From positions 24,308,731 through 24,372,730 of the forward strand of contig OX421500.1 of assembly GCA_949126835.1 (NCBI GenBank): a DNA stretch of 64,000 bases. The letters run 5' to 3'. The notes below the pieces were generated by a model that had not been told where the DNA came from, made no database searches, and saw only the letters and a program-made list of their open reading frames with translations. This document shows, in pieces, positions 34,031-45,435 of the stretch (position 1 is the first letter of the stretch; every line of letters starts with the position of its first letter). The translations under genes and the position numbers were made by a program. This stretch comes from Anisus vortex (taxonomy: Eukaryota; Mollusca; Gastropoda; Planorbidae).

Positions 34031-36746
34031 ACCTTTCACTAGTTTCACTGATCACTGGCGACACTGGTAGTAGTGTAGTGGTAGGCCTAAGCGACGGTAA
34101 GTGTACTTGCCATTGATTTAGATTTTTTTTTATCTTAAGTCAATGATAAAATGATTTCATAAAATCATTCAGGCAATTTGTATGTGTGGTTAGCTAATAC
34201 AACTCATTAATTGCCAATTAATGAAGACCAACGTAATGTTATTGTTATTGTTATAAAATATAATAAACGGCTTGTGGTGTAGGCCTACACTCTACACATA
34301 CTTCATATAGGCCCTAGGCCTACTACATAGCCTAGCCTAGGCCTACACTACACATATTCATATTGCCCACATAATGATAATGAGTAGGCTATTTTAATTA
34401 TTATTAATTATAATGCAATCCAATACGATATTTGCTATCTGCTAGGCTAATGAAAAGCTAACTAACCTCAGTTATTAGGCTAATATTTATATAATATATA
34501 ATATCAATATATATATTTATAGGTTAGGCGGTCAGCCCTATATTGGCTATATTAAATTATTTAAATTAGACTTAGGCATGAGCTTAGTCTTTACTAAAGA
34601 ATCTTTAGACTAAGTATGCTAAGGTAATAATTAATCCTACTACATTTAAGCCTATACACTATACTATAGTTATAGGTTAGCCTATACATAGGCTAACTAT
34701 AACTCTAGGCCCTTTATGACTATATGCCTATCATATTGTAAGCCCATGTATATTTCCATAATTATATTATATATTGATTAGGCTTAGACTCTATACATAT
34801 GATATGACCTGTGTAGCCTATATAACTATAGTGAGTATATTCTGTTTAGTATTAGTATTATATGCTTAGCCGCTTAGCCTAGACTAGAGCTGGGGCTAGT
34901 GCATTGCCTTGGATGAACATTAGTCACATCCCTGTGCATAGACCTATAGTTCATATTATAATTAAAAAAAGTAATCCTCATATACTCATATAAGTATAAG
35001 ACCCTATAGGCCTATTATTAATAATAGGCCTATAGGCCTACATTATGGATTAGACTTAAGGCAAGCATTATTATTATTATATTAACATTAGAGCTACTAT
35101 GATATGATAAAGATCTAATATATATATACATTTATAATGAATAATTGATGATATTATTATATAATAATATATTATTAGCCTCATAAATACTTACAAATAT
35201 TAATATAGTTTAGGCTTAGATGTAGGCATCTCAGTCAATCGGATATAAATATTAAGAGATATACCCGGTAGGTCTATACAGGACTAATAAAAAGGCCTTC
35301 TATGTACAGAATGAATCCATTTTACATCAATTACTCTTGTTGTTAAAGTGGTACAGTAACCATAAAACAATGTTGTCACATAATTTAATAAAAGTAAATA
35401 AAGAACTGAGCAGTATTTTTGCAATTACTGTGTATTTTATACTTGTGTGTTTAACCTGAATTGATTTTTAGATAGGAAGGGGATGCACAAGAGGTTTCAA
35501 TCAATTAAAATGGTTATACTGATGGGGGAATAATGGAATTAATTGGAATCATCAACCATAGAAAAATAACTGATTGTATTGAATGTTTAATTAAATTAAT
35601 ATTACCGGGTAATGTGTTTTTTCTTCAACCTTACATGTTAATTTTAAATGAGTACCAGTACAACTAAAATCTGGAGCATTTCATAATCATTTTCATCACA
35701 TAACATTGACCCATAAGCATAATTAAATAGACATATTATGAATTTTGGTAATTTTTTTTTTCTTTTAGTGTAAAATTTGGTTGATTATGCTTATTTTGAA
35801 TGGATCTAAAATTATTTACACTAATGAAATGAAATAACTAACTAAATTTTATTTACTTCCATTGCATTTCTATAAGAATAATCAACATACATATGTTCAA
35901 TTTTTGGGTATGATTATATGTTTTATATTTTTATGTAATTTTATTTTATAAGTAATATATTGAAAACTATGTACTGGTACTGTAGTAAATTTTGGAAAGT
36001 GAACATTTATGATTTAGCCTAAATATTAATATGTTGTTTTATAAAAGTATTTTTTTTTCTATTTAGACTGCATGTATCAATCAATGGAAACAAAATGTCC
36101 ATGGGGATCATCTAATACAAAATGATGTTAGCTGCCAGACATGAGAAAAAGTCCTGCATCAGTTGTTGACATTGACACTGCTTAATTAAAGAAAATGTAA
36201 CCATGTGCTGTTGAAGGAGACTGTGTTTCAATTGCATCCAGTAAAGGATAGTCAATGATGTATTTTGCAAGGAAGATGTGCTGACATTAGCCTTTGATTC
36301 TTTAAATGTATTAAATAAAATAAAAATATTGAAAAATATTTTATGAAAATATTTTATGAATGTTTTTTAATTGTTTTGTAAGTTAAAATATAAATATATA
36401 TTAATATAATTAGCAATTAAACATAAATTACAACAAAATATGTGATGAAATTAAATATAGAATTTATTTGTAGCAGTAGACTGATGTCATGTATAGAGGT
36501 GGGTTGCCTAAGTGTGCAACATATGAAATTCCTTTTCCTCTAGGATTATACTGCAGCTAAACAGTCCAACATGTACTTGCAACAAGCTGTCTTCATCCAC
36601 CCTGCCTTGACATTCTGCTTCAATTACCTGTTTGCGATGGAGGGGGGGGGGGGGAAACAAGAAACATGTCATAAATAAATATATTATATTTATATATTTT
36701 TTTTATTAATTCAAGAGGCCTAAAGTAAACTAATTGTTGCACCAAA

Positions 36747-36956
36747 TTGATCCAAAGGCCAGATGAAGCAGCATTCAACAGTTTACGTGGCCACGGCATA
36801 CTATTTGATTATGTGGCCAGCCAGCACTATCCAGAACCTCCTTTACTTTACCCTATACTTATAGTTATAGTATTTTTATCTGAATTGAAGCATATTTCAA
36901 ATGTTGAAGTTGAAGGAAGGAATATTCTGTTACATGAAAAAATATTAATTAACTAA
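36747..36956 (+). other. Unassigned 69-codon frame inside the TTAA element
   Basis: Contains PDEAAFNSLRGHG and VASQHYPEPP, which look more protein-like than the surrounding AT sequence. I do not recognise a family. It could be a remnant exon of the element or chance. Confidence 0.2.
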
Positions 36957-37580
36957 AAAATATATAGGTATTACATAGCCTAGGCCTATATCTACAGAAT
37001 AAAAAAAAAGTCATTTAGTTTTATATCATATTAATATATAGGTCTTTATATCCACCACACCAAAATGTTTATTGGACTTCATCCTACAATAGAATCCTAC
37101 AATACTACTATAGGCCTATGTCCTATAGTCTATAAGGCTACTGGCATCAAGCTTTACATTTGTATTTTGAATAGTTTTAATTTTATATAGCATTAAAAAC
37201 TGTTATAAGACTATTCAAAGCAGTGGTGCTGATAGATCTATAGCCAAACTATAGCCTCTATATATACCAGCTGCAGCATGCCAATGAATATTGACTAATT
37301 AATAATAGGCTTAATTATATGTTATCTTATGCCTATATATAGGCTAGACTATAGGATAGGACTATAATATAGTAAATGGGGGATATACTATCCTATCAAT
37401 GACAATTAAATTAAACCTACAATATATCACGAAATGTGACACACAAAAAAAACACTAATCCGAAAGTCTAAATCATCATACCAGACTAAATGACTCAAAT
37501 ATGATGATAATAATAATATGGCTAAATAATTTCATCAAATGAAATAAAGTAAGTCCCCATAGGTCGGCCTTAAATCAGTT

Positions 37581-37883
37581 TATTTTCATGTAGGCTATGC
37601 CTACAATTTACTCTACTTTACACTTTAGTAAAGTCTTTACGTTAACTAAACTGTCAACTTTCTCTTCTTATCTTGTAGGCCTACAATTTTAATGGAACTT
37701 AATAAAAATAAGGAAGACAAAGTCTTAAGTCTTATTTTCATGTAGGCTATGCCTACAATTTACTTTACTTTACACTTTAGTAAAGTCTTTACGTTAACTA
37801 AACTGTCAACTTTCTCTTCTTATCTTGTACAATTTTAATGGAACTTAATAAAAATAAGGAAGACAAAGTCTTAAGTCTTATTA
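37581..37883. repeat. 152-bp tandem duplication
   Basis: TATTTTCATGTAGGCTATGC starts at 37,581 and 37,733 and the two copies are almost identical, except that the second lacks an 8-bp GGCCTACA-type stretch. Recent duplication inside the TTAA element. Confidence 0.9.
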
Positions 37884-39446
37884 AAAGTAATACCTACTTT
37901 TCCTGAATTGTCGAGTAGGCCTATGCTGTTCACATTTTATTCAGACCTTTTCTTCAATGTTGCTTCCACTATTCATACATATTGTAATTATACCATTAAG
38001 GTCCATTACAAGTCGTACTTTGTAATTCTGTAGGCCTATGGCCTATACTTCGATGTCGATAGTGTCGACTGTCGCTTCGAAAGTCATCACCCAATAGGCC
38101 TAAATCTCTCCATGATTAAACAATGATTGGCTTTTAAAAGCCATGTTCATGTGGATATGTTATAATCTCACCCATGTGAAGTGTTTAAGACATATTTGCT
38201 GTTATATAATGTCTCTAAATTCAATGTTTTTAATAAGCATTGATGCAGATAAAATAGAGGCGAAAGACACCATTATTGTTATGTTTTGGGGGTATCACGT
38301 GACCAAGCTGCTATCGCTAAGGACTTGTGAATAAAGCCCATTAACTTTTTTTGAATGTTTGCTATTGTACTTTATGAATTAATAGAACAAAATATATTCA
38401 CGTTTTAATTCGTGTCGTATACGAAATATAAACTTTGTAGTTGTTGCGTGCAATCTCACTATAACTGCTTGAGTAGTTAGAGTGTTATAACATACAGCTC
38501 ACACTGTATTGGCTCGTAATCGTCACTTTAACACCGAAGACGAAGTGATAAATACCAAACTGTTTAATGACTGAAAAATGACGCGTACAACTCAGAACCA
38601 AATATACAGATAATATATGCAAAGACATCAAAACTAGAACGAAAAAACTAAACTGTCAACATGTCGCACCTTTCAATCCAACACCGATTATACTTAGTGC
38701 ACAACAAAACAAGATATAATACAGGGTGCGTACATGACAGTGTATGTAATCATAACTTTTAGCTTTTTCAATTCGTTTGTAGCGGGCGTATACGCATTAA
38801 AAGCTTTCTAGAGGGCAATATTTCACGTTTCAATTCGTGTCTAGCGGGAAATATTTCATGTCTCAGTTCAATTCGTTTGTAGCGGGCGTACAAAATGTTA
38901 TTCACATTTAAATTTGTGACGTCTAACATCGATAAATTTTGTATCGGGCAAGGTTTTTTAAATGCCTTATTATAACTCCATGGATATGTAAAGTGTATGT
39001 AAAAAATCATTATGCGATTACATTGAACACAATTTAAAAAAAAAAAAAATTCTTCTTTGTTGTTTATGGGTTTCATTTGTTATTGTTTTACATGTTGAAT
39101 AGAAAATTTAATTCTAAGTTTGCTTCCAAAGCAACAATAAATAAATAAATAGCAAATAACAAAAACAACACAACATAGGTCTGCGACTTAATGTTTGTCG
39201 TAAAAAAATATATCAAACAATCATTTTTTTAAATAAAAGTACTGTTTAATTGTTATAATGGGTAATGGGTAATGATTTTAACAGGTAATTTATGTTGTAG
39301 CGGGCAAAAAAAAATTACCTCACGTTTAAATTCGTGTCGTAGGTCATGCGGGCAATCTCATTATAACTGCTTAGTTAGAGTGTATGTAAACATAACTTTT
39401 AGCCGGTTCAGAGGACCGGGCACATACCGGCTAGTATATATATAAT

Positions 39447-40124
39447 TCTCAAAAGGTGTATGTGGGTATGTATGTACATACCGCATAATCTTTTTAAATA
39501 CTGGACATAAAAACGTGAAATTTCCTACAAATATTCTTTGCGTTACGGTGAACACTGTCAAGGTTTCAAAAAAATAAAAATGACCGCAGTGGTCAGTTTG
39601 GTCAAAAAACGCGAATAAAACGACACATTTTGGTTTTATGTTAAAATTGCCGTTCCAACTTTTTATAGTTTTTCGATCGATCGCGCTAAAAATAAATAAG
39701 AAAAAAGGACGCGCTGAGATTATTTTTGTATGACGTCATCAAATTTTGCACAGAGCTAACTAGCCGTCTTCTTTTAATGACGTCATCAAATTTTGCGTAT
39801 TCATGTTAAGTTTAACTTTGATAATTCGATGTTTGCTAATGTACTTTATGAATGAATAGAACAAAATATATTCACGTTTTAATTTGCGTAGTAATTTATA
39901 GCGGGCAATTTTTAAATTGTTACAATGGGTAATGGGTAATGATTTTAATGGGTAATTTATGTTGTAGCGAGCAAATACAAAATTCCATCACGTTTAAATT
40001 CGAGTCGTATACGAAATATAAAATGTGTAGTTCTTGCGGCCAATCTCATTATAACTGCTAGAGTAGTTAGAGTGCATGTAAACATAACTTTAACCGGTTC
40101 GGAGGACCGACACATACCGGCTAG
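39447..40124 (+). mobile_element. Helitron-like unit 1, complete
   Basis: Starts TCTCAAAAGG after TATATATATAAT and ends with hairpin CCGGTTCGGAGGACCG, CATACCGG and CTAG at 40,121-40,124. Period from unit 1 start to unit 2 start is 690 bp. Inside are two copies of GACGTCATCAAATTTTGC and repeated CACGTTTAAATTCG-type blocks. Short minus-strand frames here have no recognised motif. Non-autonomous. Confidence 0.6.
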
Positions 40125-40136
40125 TATATATATAAA

Positions 40137-40345
40137 TCTCAAAAGGAATATGTATGTATGTATGTGGGTATGTGGCTATGTGGGTATGTATATGCCGCAT
40201 AATCCTTTTAAATACTGGACATAAAAACGTGAAATTTGCTACAAATATTCTTTGCGTTACGGCGGTGAACACTGTCAAGTTTTTTAGAAAATTTAAATGA
40301 CCGCAGTGGTCAGTTTGGTCAAAAAACGCGAATAAAACACAACTT
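40137..40345 (+). mobile_element. Helitron-like unit 2, 5' fragment
   Basis: Starts TCTCAAAAGG immediately after the end of unit 1 and follows it (ATACTGGACATAAAAACGTG, GACCGCAGTGGTCAGTTTGG) until the similarity stops near AACGCGAATAAAAC. Confidence 0.6.
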
Positions 40346-40439
40346 TTGATTCACACTTGAATTTCTGACTTAGCTAGCTAAGGCCAGTTTTTTTAACAGT
40401 CAGGCTCGTCAGTAAACCTGCACTGTCACCCAGTAGCAC

Positions 40440-40640
40440 AAATCCTATACTATAGGTACATGCATCCAGGCACCGGGTGTTTCTCGAGACGGGATTGCAG
40501 CGTCCATTGTTTCCTCCCCACCGAGACCATTGGCCTCTCGGCAGTGTAATGGATCTCGGACCCGCTGCGGGGGCTGTCCCCCATGCGTTCGCCCGCCGGT
40601 GTATTCTTAATTGGAATGTATAGGCGGTTTACACACTACG
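40440..40640 (+). repeat. GC-richer dispersed repeat, copy 1
   Basis: GTTTCCTCCCCACCGAG and GGTGTATTCTTAAT...GGTTTACACACT also occur, inverted, at 54,985-55,105. Function unknown. Confidence 0.5.
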
Positions 40641-40858
40641 CCAGTCTTTTAGGCCATAAACTTGACAGCAAAAATTGTTATGCATATGCCAGTGTCAGGG
40701 CGACTAGAAACAATTTAAAAGAACAAAACCTAAATACCGAAAAGAAAAGTTTTCACTCCAGTTTGTATTGTAATATTGTCTTTTGTCTTACTCTCTCAAC
40801 AAAACACATTGCAGTCATTCTTTTCTCCGTCATTTTGACGGGCATAACCACTAGTAAT

Positions 40859-41361
40859 TACATAAATGACATATATTTCTCTTGGAGTTAAAACTGACAA
40901 CTCTAGCCTACATATTTTTTTAGGGTTTGAAATGAGATTAAGCTGTTTTTTTTCTTTTTTTTTTCTGTTTTTTTTTGGGGGGGGGGGGGGTTATTGGGCA
41001 AAATTTAGATATTAAACTGCGCAAATAAAAATCTGCTTCGACTGTTCGAATTTAAAATCTATGTTATTCATAGAAGAAAAAAAGAAAAAAGACAAATACA
41101 ATTTATTGGTCTGGTAAAGAAGTATTTTTAAAATGTATGCACTGTTGTTTAACATACACATGATGTTAAGGTACAAGCGCGTGCTCTTTATTACCGATCG
41201 AATGATCGGTCACCTGGTACTGTATATATATATATATATGTTTGGAAATTTTCTTCAAAAGCCTTCTAACGATTTTCTTCATGTTTTAATGCGCGACTTG
41301 TTTCACCTGAAAAAAATCTACAGCTTTTCGGCCCCACAAATAAAAATCGGAAATGAACGTT
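40859..41361 (+). repeat. Large direct repeat, left copy
   Basis: From ACATAAATGACATATAT to CGGAAATGAACGTTA this matches 53,940-54,446. It includes a poly-G run, the palindrome-like ATTACCGATCGAATGATCGG and the TATATA run before the 3' part. The two copies flank the LTR retrotransposon. Confidence 0.8.
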
Positions 41362-42135
41362 AGACGAAAATACCCTTTAGATTTATCGTAGATAATTGAT
41401 TTTGGCCGTGAAAACATGCCATTGCTCGACCCACGTGTATCGCGGCTTTCAACAGTGGTGTTTTGTTGCGTCGCAATTATGACGTTTCGGGAATACCCGT
41501 AGGCCTACTACAGCAGAAAGAAGTTTAATTTCTTGTGTTTAGACTACTGTTTAGCACGGATGGTAGATATAATTTAAAGCAAAACTAAGTGTAATTTATG
41601 AAATGCAGGGGTATGCAAACTACAGCCAGTGGGTTGACAAATATTAGTATGCGGCCCTCGAGGCTTACTAGGCCTATTTAGATGATAAAATCTTCAATGT
41701 ATTTTAGATTAAATAAAAGAAAATAGCAGCTTAAAAATTATATGAGGAAAAGATAAATGGAATCTTTATGACCATGTTGGAAATGTTTTCCATTACGTAT
41801 TAATTACTAGTGAGATAATAGTTTTACGTTAAAGTAATAACAGAATTAGATATAGGTTTCACCAAACTCTATATTTTACTTTTTTTATTATCAAATATTG
41901 TTTGGAAAAAAAACACGTCGAAAATAATAATTTAGATTAAACTTCAATATATTTTAGATTAAATTTAAAAAAAAGAAAAACAAATAAATATGTACGTATT
42001 AATTAAAAGTCAGATAATAGTTTGCCGTTTAAATAATTACAGAATTAGATGAAGTTTCAACAAACTAAAGGTCTATTTTGAACTTTCTTTTATCTGACAT
42101 TGTTTGGAAAAAAAAACACCTCTAAAACTTTTTTG
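41362..42135. repeat. hAT-like terminus and a 240-bp imperfect duplication
   Basis: CAGGGGTATGCAAACTACAG at 41,606, followed by TGCGGCCC, resembles hAT-Charlie termini. Downstream, 41,780-41,910 and 42,000-42,120 are imperfect duplicates (TACGTATTAATTA, AGATAATAGTTT, CAGAATTAGAT, TTGTTTGGAAAAAAAA), with a third trace at 42,475-42,560. Confidence 0.5.
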
Positions 42136-42156
42136 TGTTTAAACAACGAATAGATG

Positions 42157-42300
42157 TATATAGTGTACACTGTAGCAGATTACACTACTTTGTATATAGT
42201 GTTCACTGTAGCAGTATACACTACGCTGTAAATAGTATACAATGTAGCAGTATACTCTACACTCTACACTGTAAATAATATACACTGTATATCCACTTTT
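42157..42300. repeat. Imperfect minisatellite of TATACACTGTAGCAG type
   Basis: About four drifting units near 40 bp, each with TGTAGCAGTATACACTAC-like sequence. Confidence 0.6.
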
Positions 42301-42569
42301 TTTAAATTCAATGCATATGTTTACAAATGTTTCATACAAAATATGTATATTATTATAATATTAGTATTTAAGTTTATTGCTCAAAATGTAAACAATTTTT
42401 TTAAAATGTTTATTATACCATTGTTTTAATTAATCAATATTATTTTTTGCCGCGATAGTTTATTTTAAATAGTAACACAAATGGAGAATATTAGATAATG
42501 TTAACACTAAACTATATATTTTTACTTTTTGTCAAACAATGTTTGGAATAATACATTGAAAACATTGAA

Positions 42570-43066
42570 AATCTATATATATATAAAAAGATCGTGTTTG
42601 TGTCCCCACGGATCCCCATTGGTCAATGTGTGAGTTTGTGTCACTGACTTATTTAGGCCTAGTCCTATATTATACTGTCTAATAGCTTTTCACATCTGAC
42701 ATGCGTCTTCTCTAGCTAAGTTGTTAACGTTAGGACTGCTGTGCGGGCGACCCGGGTTCGATTCTCCAGTTAGACTATACCTTTTTTTTCTACATTTTTT
42801 TTCAAACTTTTAAAAACTAAAGACATTGTAAATCTACGGGCAATTTAGATTTTGGTTAAATAAAAATACTTCCCTATTTTTTTACCCGATTAAAATATTT
42901 ATTTTAAATTACTTTCTTAATTAGGTCTTCAGGAAAAAAAAAGAATTTAAATATTAGATTTATAGCTTTCTTTTAATTGTAGTTTATAAAAATTTTATCT
43001 GCACCTTATACAGTCCTGTTTTTTTTTTCACCCGGGCAACGCCGGGCAATGTAGCTTGTAATAACT
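42570..43066 (+). mobile_element. Helitron-like or SINE-like element with tRNA motif and 3' hairpin
   Basis: Starts after CTATATATATATAAAAA and has a tRNA-like block with box A-like TAGCTAAGTTGTTAACG (about 42,713) and box B GGTTCGATTCTCC (about 42,758). It ends with CACCCGGGCAACGCCGGGCA, which folds into a CCCGG/CCGGG hairpin. The CCCGGGCAACGCCGGG end is a recurring feature of Helentron-like elements as I recall them. Combination with a tRNA-like block is unusual. Confidence 0.45.
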
Positions 43067-43113
43067 ATATACTTTTGTATAAGATATTTTTTACAAGTGA
43101 TTTACAAACTATA

Positions 43114-43118
43114 CTTAT
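43114..43118. other. Target-site duplication CTTAT, left
   Basis: Matches CTTAT at 53,279-53,283 just outside the right LTR. The 5-bp length fits Ty3/gypsy integration. Confidence 0.92.
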
Positions 43119-43645
43119 TGTCAGTGATTGAAACAGAGCATAATAAAAAGTCTATGGTCAAAGGGAGATAACCAATGAAAAGAAGAATATACTTTGACCT
43201 TAAATAGTAAAAACAGACTTTATTTATTATATGAGAAGAGAAGACTAGGGTTACTGCGCAGTTGAGTGATTTGTTGTTAATTCACGTGTTAGGTTACGAG
43301 ACTCGACCTTAGTCAGTAGTGTGTGCAACGAGCTCTTGTGAGATAGGAGCTGTATTTTGATGTGGAGATTTTGTAATGGAGATAATATAGGAGATCTCAG
43401 TGAATCTATTCTGTAAATTCTATTATGTAACTTGCAATGCAATTGAGTGAATATATATATATATATAAGTAATATATATATTATTATTACTTATGGATTT
43501 TCGACTAAATTGTGAGGACATAAAAATGTGTGTGTAAATAAACTTATCTATATATTTTACTGTTCCTGGAGTTTTTAGTACTTTTATGAACGCCTCGAAG
43601 ATATGTGTGAGTGAATGATACGAGTACAGAAACATACAACTTACA
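43119..43645 (+). repeat. 5' LTR, 527 bp
   Basis: Begins TGTCAGTG and ends AACTTACA. Contains AT-dinucleotide runs near 43,450 that could serve as a TATA element, and AATAAA at 43,537. Against the 3' LTR it shows only a handful of substitutions plus short indels, the largest being about 23 bp near 43,290 that is absent here. Confidence 0.95.
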
Positions 43646-43647
43646 AC

Positions 43648-43665
43648 TGGTGGCAGCGGTGGGAT
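43648..43665 (+). promoter_or_regulatory. Primer binding site, tRNA-Leu type
   Basis: TGGTGGCAGCGGTGGGAT begins two bases after the LTR. It is complementary to a 3' end ATCCCACCGCTGCCA plus CCA, which I recall as that of animal tRNA-Leu. A perfect 18-base match supports first-strand priming from tRNA-Leu. Confidence 0.82.
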
Positions 43666-45435
43666 CTACCATAAAGAAAAAACGTTGGCAAGTAATAAAA
43701 ATCAAAATTTTCGTTCGTCGTACAATACGTCCTATGCAGTGGAGGCCCAGGGCATGAAGAATTTGCCGGCCCTCAATATTTTAATATCAAGTATATACTT
43801 GAATTGCGTGTAAACACTAGTACTACATGACAAAGTACTACTAAAGCAAAGACCAATAATACTATGAACTCAACATCTAAAATATAAAGTTTTGTCAACG
43901 GAAAACATTTTAGACATTTTTAGACATTTTTAACTTGATTTAATTTCCTAAAGGATTCAAAATGGCGGCGCACCTTGGTTCTTCAACCTTGAACTTTGAA
44001 TAATTATTGTTGATTCAAAATGGCGGCACACTGTTGTCAATCACCTTCGTTCTTCAAATATTATACAGCATCAGTGAACTTTGACTAATTATTTTATTGT
44101 GCATATACATCCCGACGTGACATTGAATGTCAGTAAACAGATTAGCCGGAAGTCAGATGTAAAGATCTTGTGATATACACAGTACCAATATCATCGGAGA
44201 TGGCAGATTTCACGTGAAGTGAAGACAGATCACACAATTGTCATAGTGTGCCTACCGTATGCTAGTCATACATGGATATGTAAAACTTTCAGACTCGTCA
44301 TAGTCGGAATATTGTGTTAACATTACATCAAGGCATTGAAGAAACTGACACTGATCGTTACTATCGTTACATCAAGTCATTGAAGAAACTGACACTGATC
44401 GTTACCATATCCTCTTTCTTATATGTAATTACTGCCTTACTATATTAGTAATTACTTTATTAAATAGGATAATTTCATGTTATATGTATACACTATGCAT
44501 GTGTGGGAGGTTGGAGGTAGTCTATGTTAAGACCTCAATACTTTTACTTCTGTCTATACTCTAATTCTGTTTCTTTTCGAGGTTTTAATGTAGATGATTA
44601 TATAGGGATAATTGTTTCATTTACAAATATACTCGTTAGCTGTGTAAGTCTTGTTTGTGATAGTAAATAATTGTTGTATTGTTATTAAAACATCATATTA
44701 ATTGGTCAATGTTTATATATTGTAATTCTATTGTTGAATTCCTCTTGGTATTGTCTATTTAAAGCAGCAAGTATTTTGTTTTTTGTGTTCATATGCATTT
44801 TATATGTTGAATTTGTAAACTGGTTAGAGCAAATCCATTATTTGTAAAGTAGCTTGATAGAGTATTTACAAATAATTTATTATGCAAATAACTTTGGAGT
44901 ACTGTAAATAATATAATTAATTTTTGAATTCTTTTAAAAGATGCAATAACATAGTTCTGAGGTAACATAATATTGCGCACATACAGATTCAGTACATTGT
45001 ATAAATAGTCACAAAATAAGCTTTGTAACACATAGTAAATTTTGGGGTGGTCCAGAAGTTGAACTTTCATTTGACTCAAGTAATTCATGGTGAGTAAATA
45101 AATTATTTTATCATTGCACATTTATTGTCCTACCGCAGGAACTTAGTGTAATTATGTCAAGAAAGAGACTAGTCATATAAGTCATCAAGCTTTGACGAAC
45201 TCTATAAAAATATAAATGTGAACAAATAATCATGTAAGTCATCAAGCTTTGATTATCATTGGGTCACATTTTAGTATAACTAATATGTAGAATCTGTGTT
45301 ATTAATCATATCAGTATATGATTAAGTTGGTCACAGAACAAATAAATGTAATTTGTGTAATAAATAAAACATACTTTAAAAATTGTGTAATAACAAATAC
45401 ATAATAACACTGGACAAATAAGCAAATAAAAAAAA
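43666..45435 (+). other. Long 5' leader of the retrotransposon
   Basis: About 1.77 kb without a long plus-strand frame. It has two CAAAATGGCGGC copies (about 43,960 and 44,020) and a 40-bp tandem duplication around CATTGAAGAAACTGACACTG (44,336-44,405). It may hold packaging or translation signals, or a decayed or inserted segment. The minus-strand frame at 44,789-45,121 has no recognised motif. Confidence 0.5.

Larger units (their letters stand above)
33768..38340. mobile_element. 4.57-kb TIR element in a TTAA site, Kolobok-like
   Basis: The ends are TGGGCTTTATGCATAAGT (33,768) and, inverted at the right, TGGGCTTTATTCACAAGT; GGTCACGTGAT follows in both about 12-20 bases further in. Right flank is TTAA (38,341-38,344), left flank TTCAA, and the homologous uninterrupted Helitron unit has TTAA at 39,806-39,809. 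The interior has no long frame but a degenerate THAP motif near the left end. TTAA targets plus a THAP domain point to Kolobok; piggyBac also uses TTAA but lacks THAP. The AGGCCT word is unusually dense in 34.1-35.3 and 37.0-38.1 kb. Confidence 0.6.
33680..39434 (+). mobile_element. Helitron-like unit 0, split by a 4.57-kb insertion
   Basis: 33,680-33,767 matches 39,725-39,805 (GCACAGAGCTAACTAGCCGTC, TGACGTCATCAAATTTTGCG). 38,345-39,434 matches 39,820-40,124 (TTTGCTA.TGTACTTTATGAAT, ATATATTCACGTTTTAATT, GCAATCTCA.TATAACTGCT). The right end is a hairpin (CCGGTTCAGAGGACCGG) about 10 bases before CTAG at 39,431-39,434, followed by T. A 3' hairpin followed by CTAG|T is the Helitron terminal signature. 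No Rep/helicase is visible. Confidence 0.6.

Noticed and set aside
42713..42775. Functional tRNA gene
   Set aside because: Only A- and B-like boxes remain; the acceptor stem is not closed and the block is embedded in a repeat.
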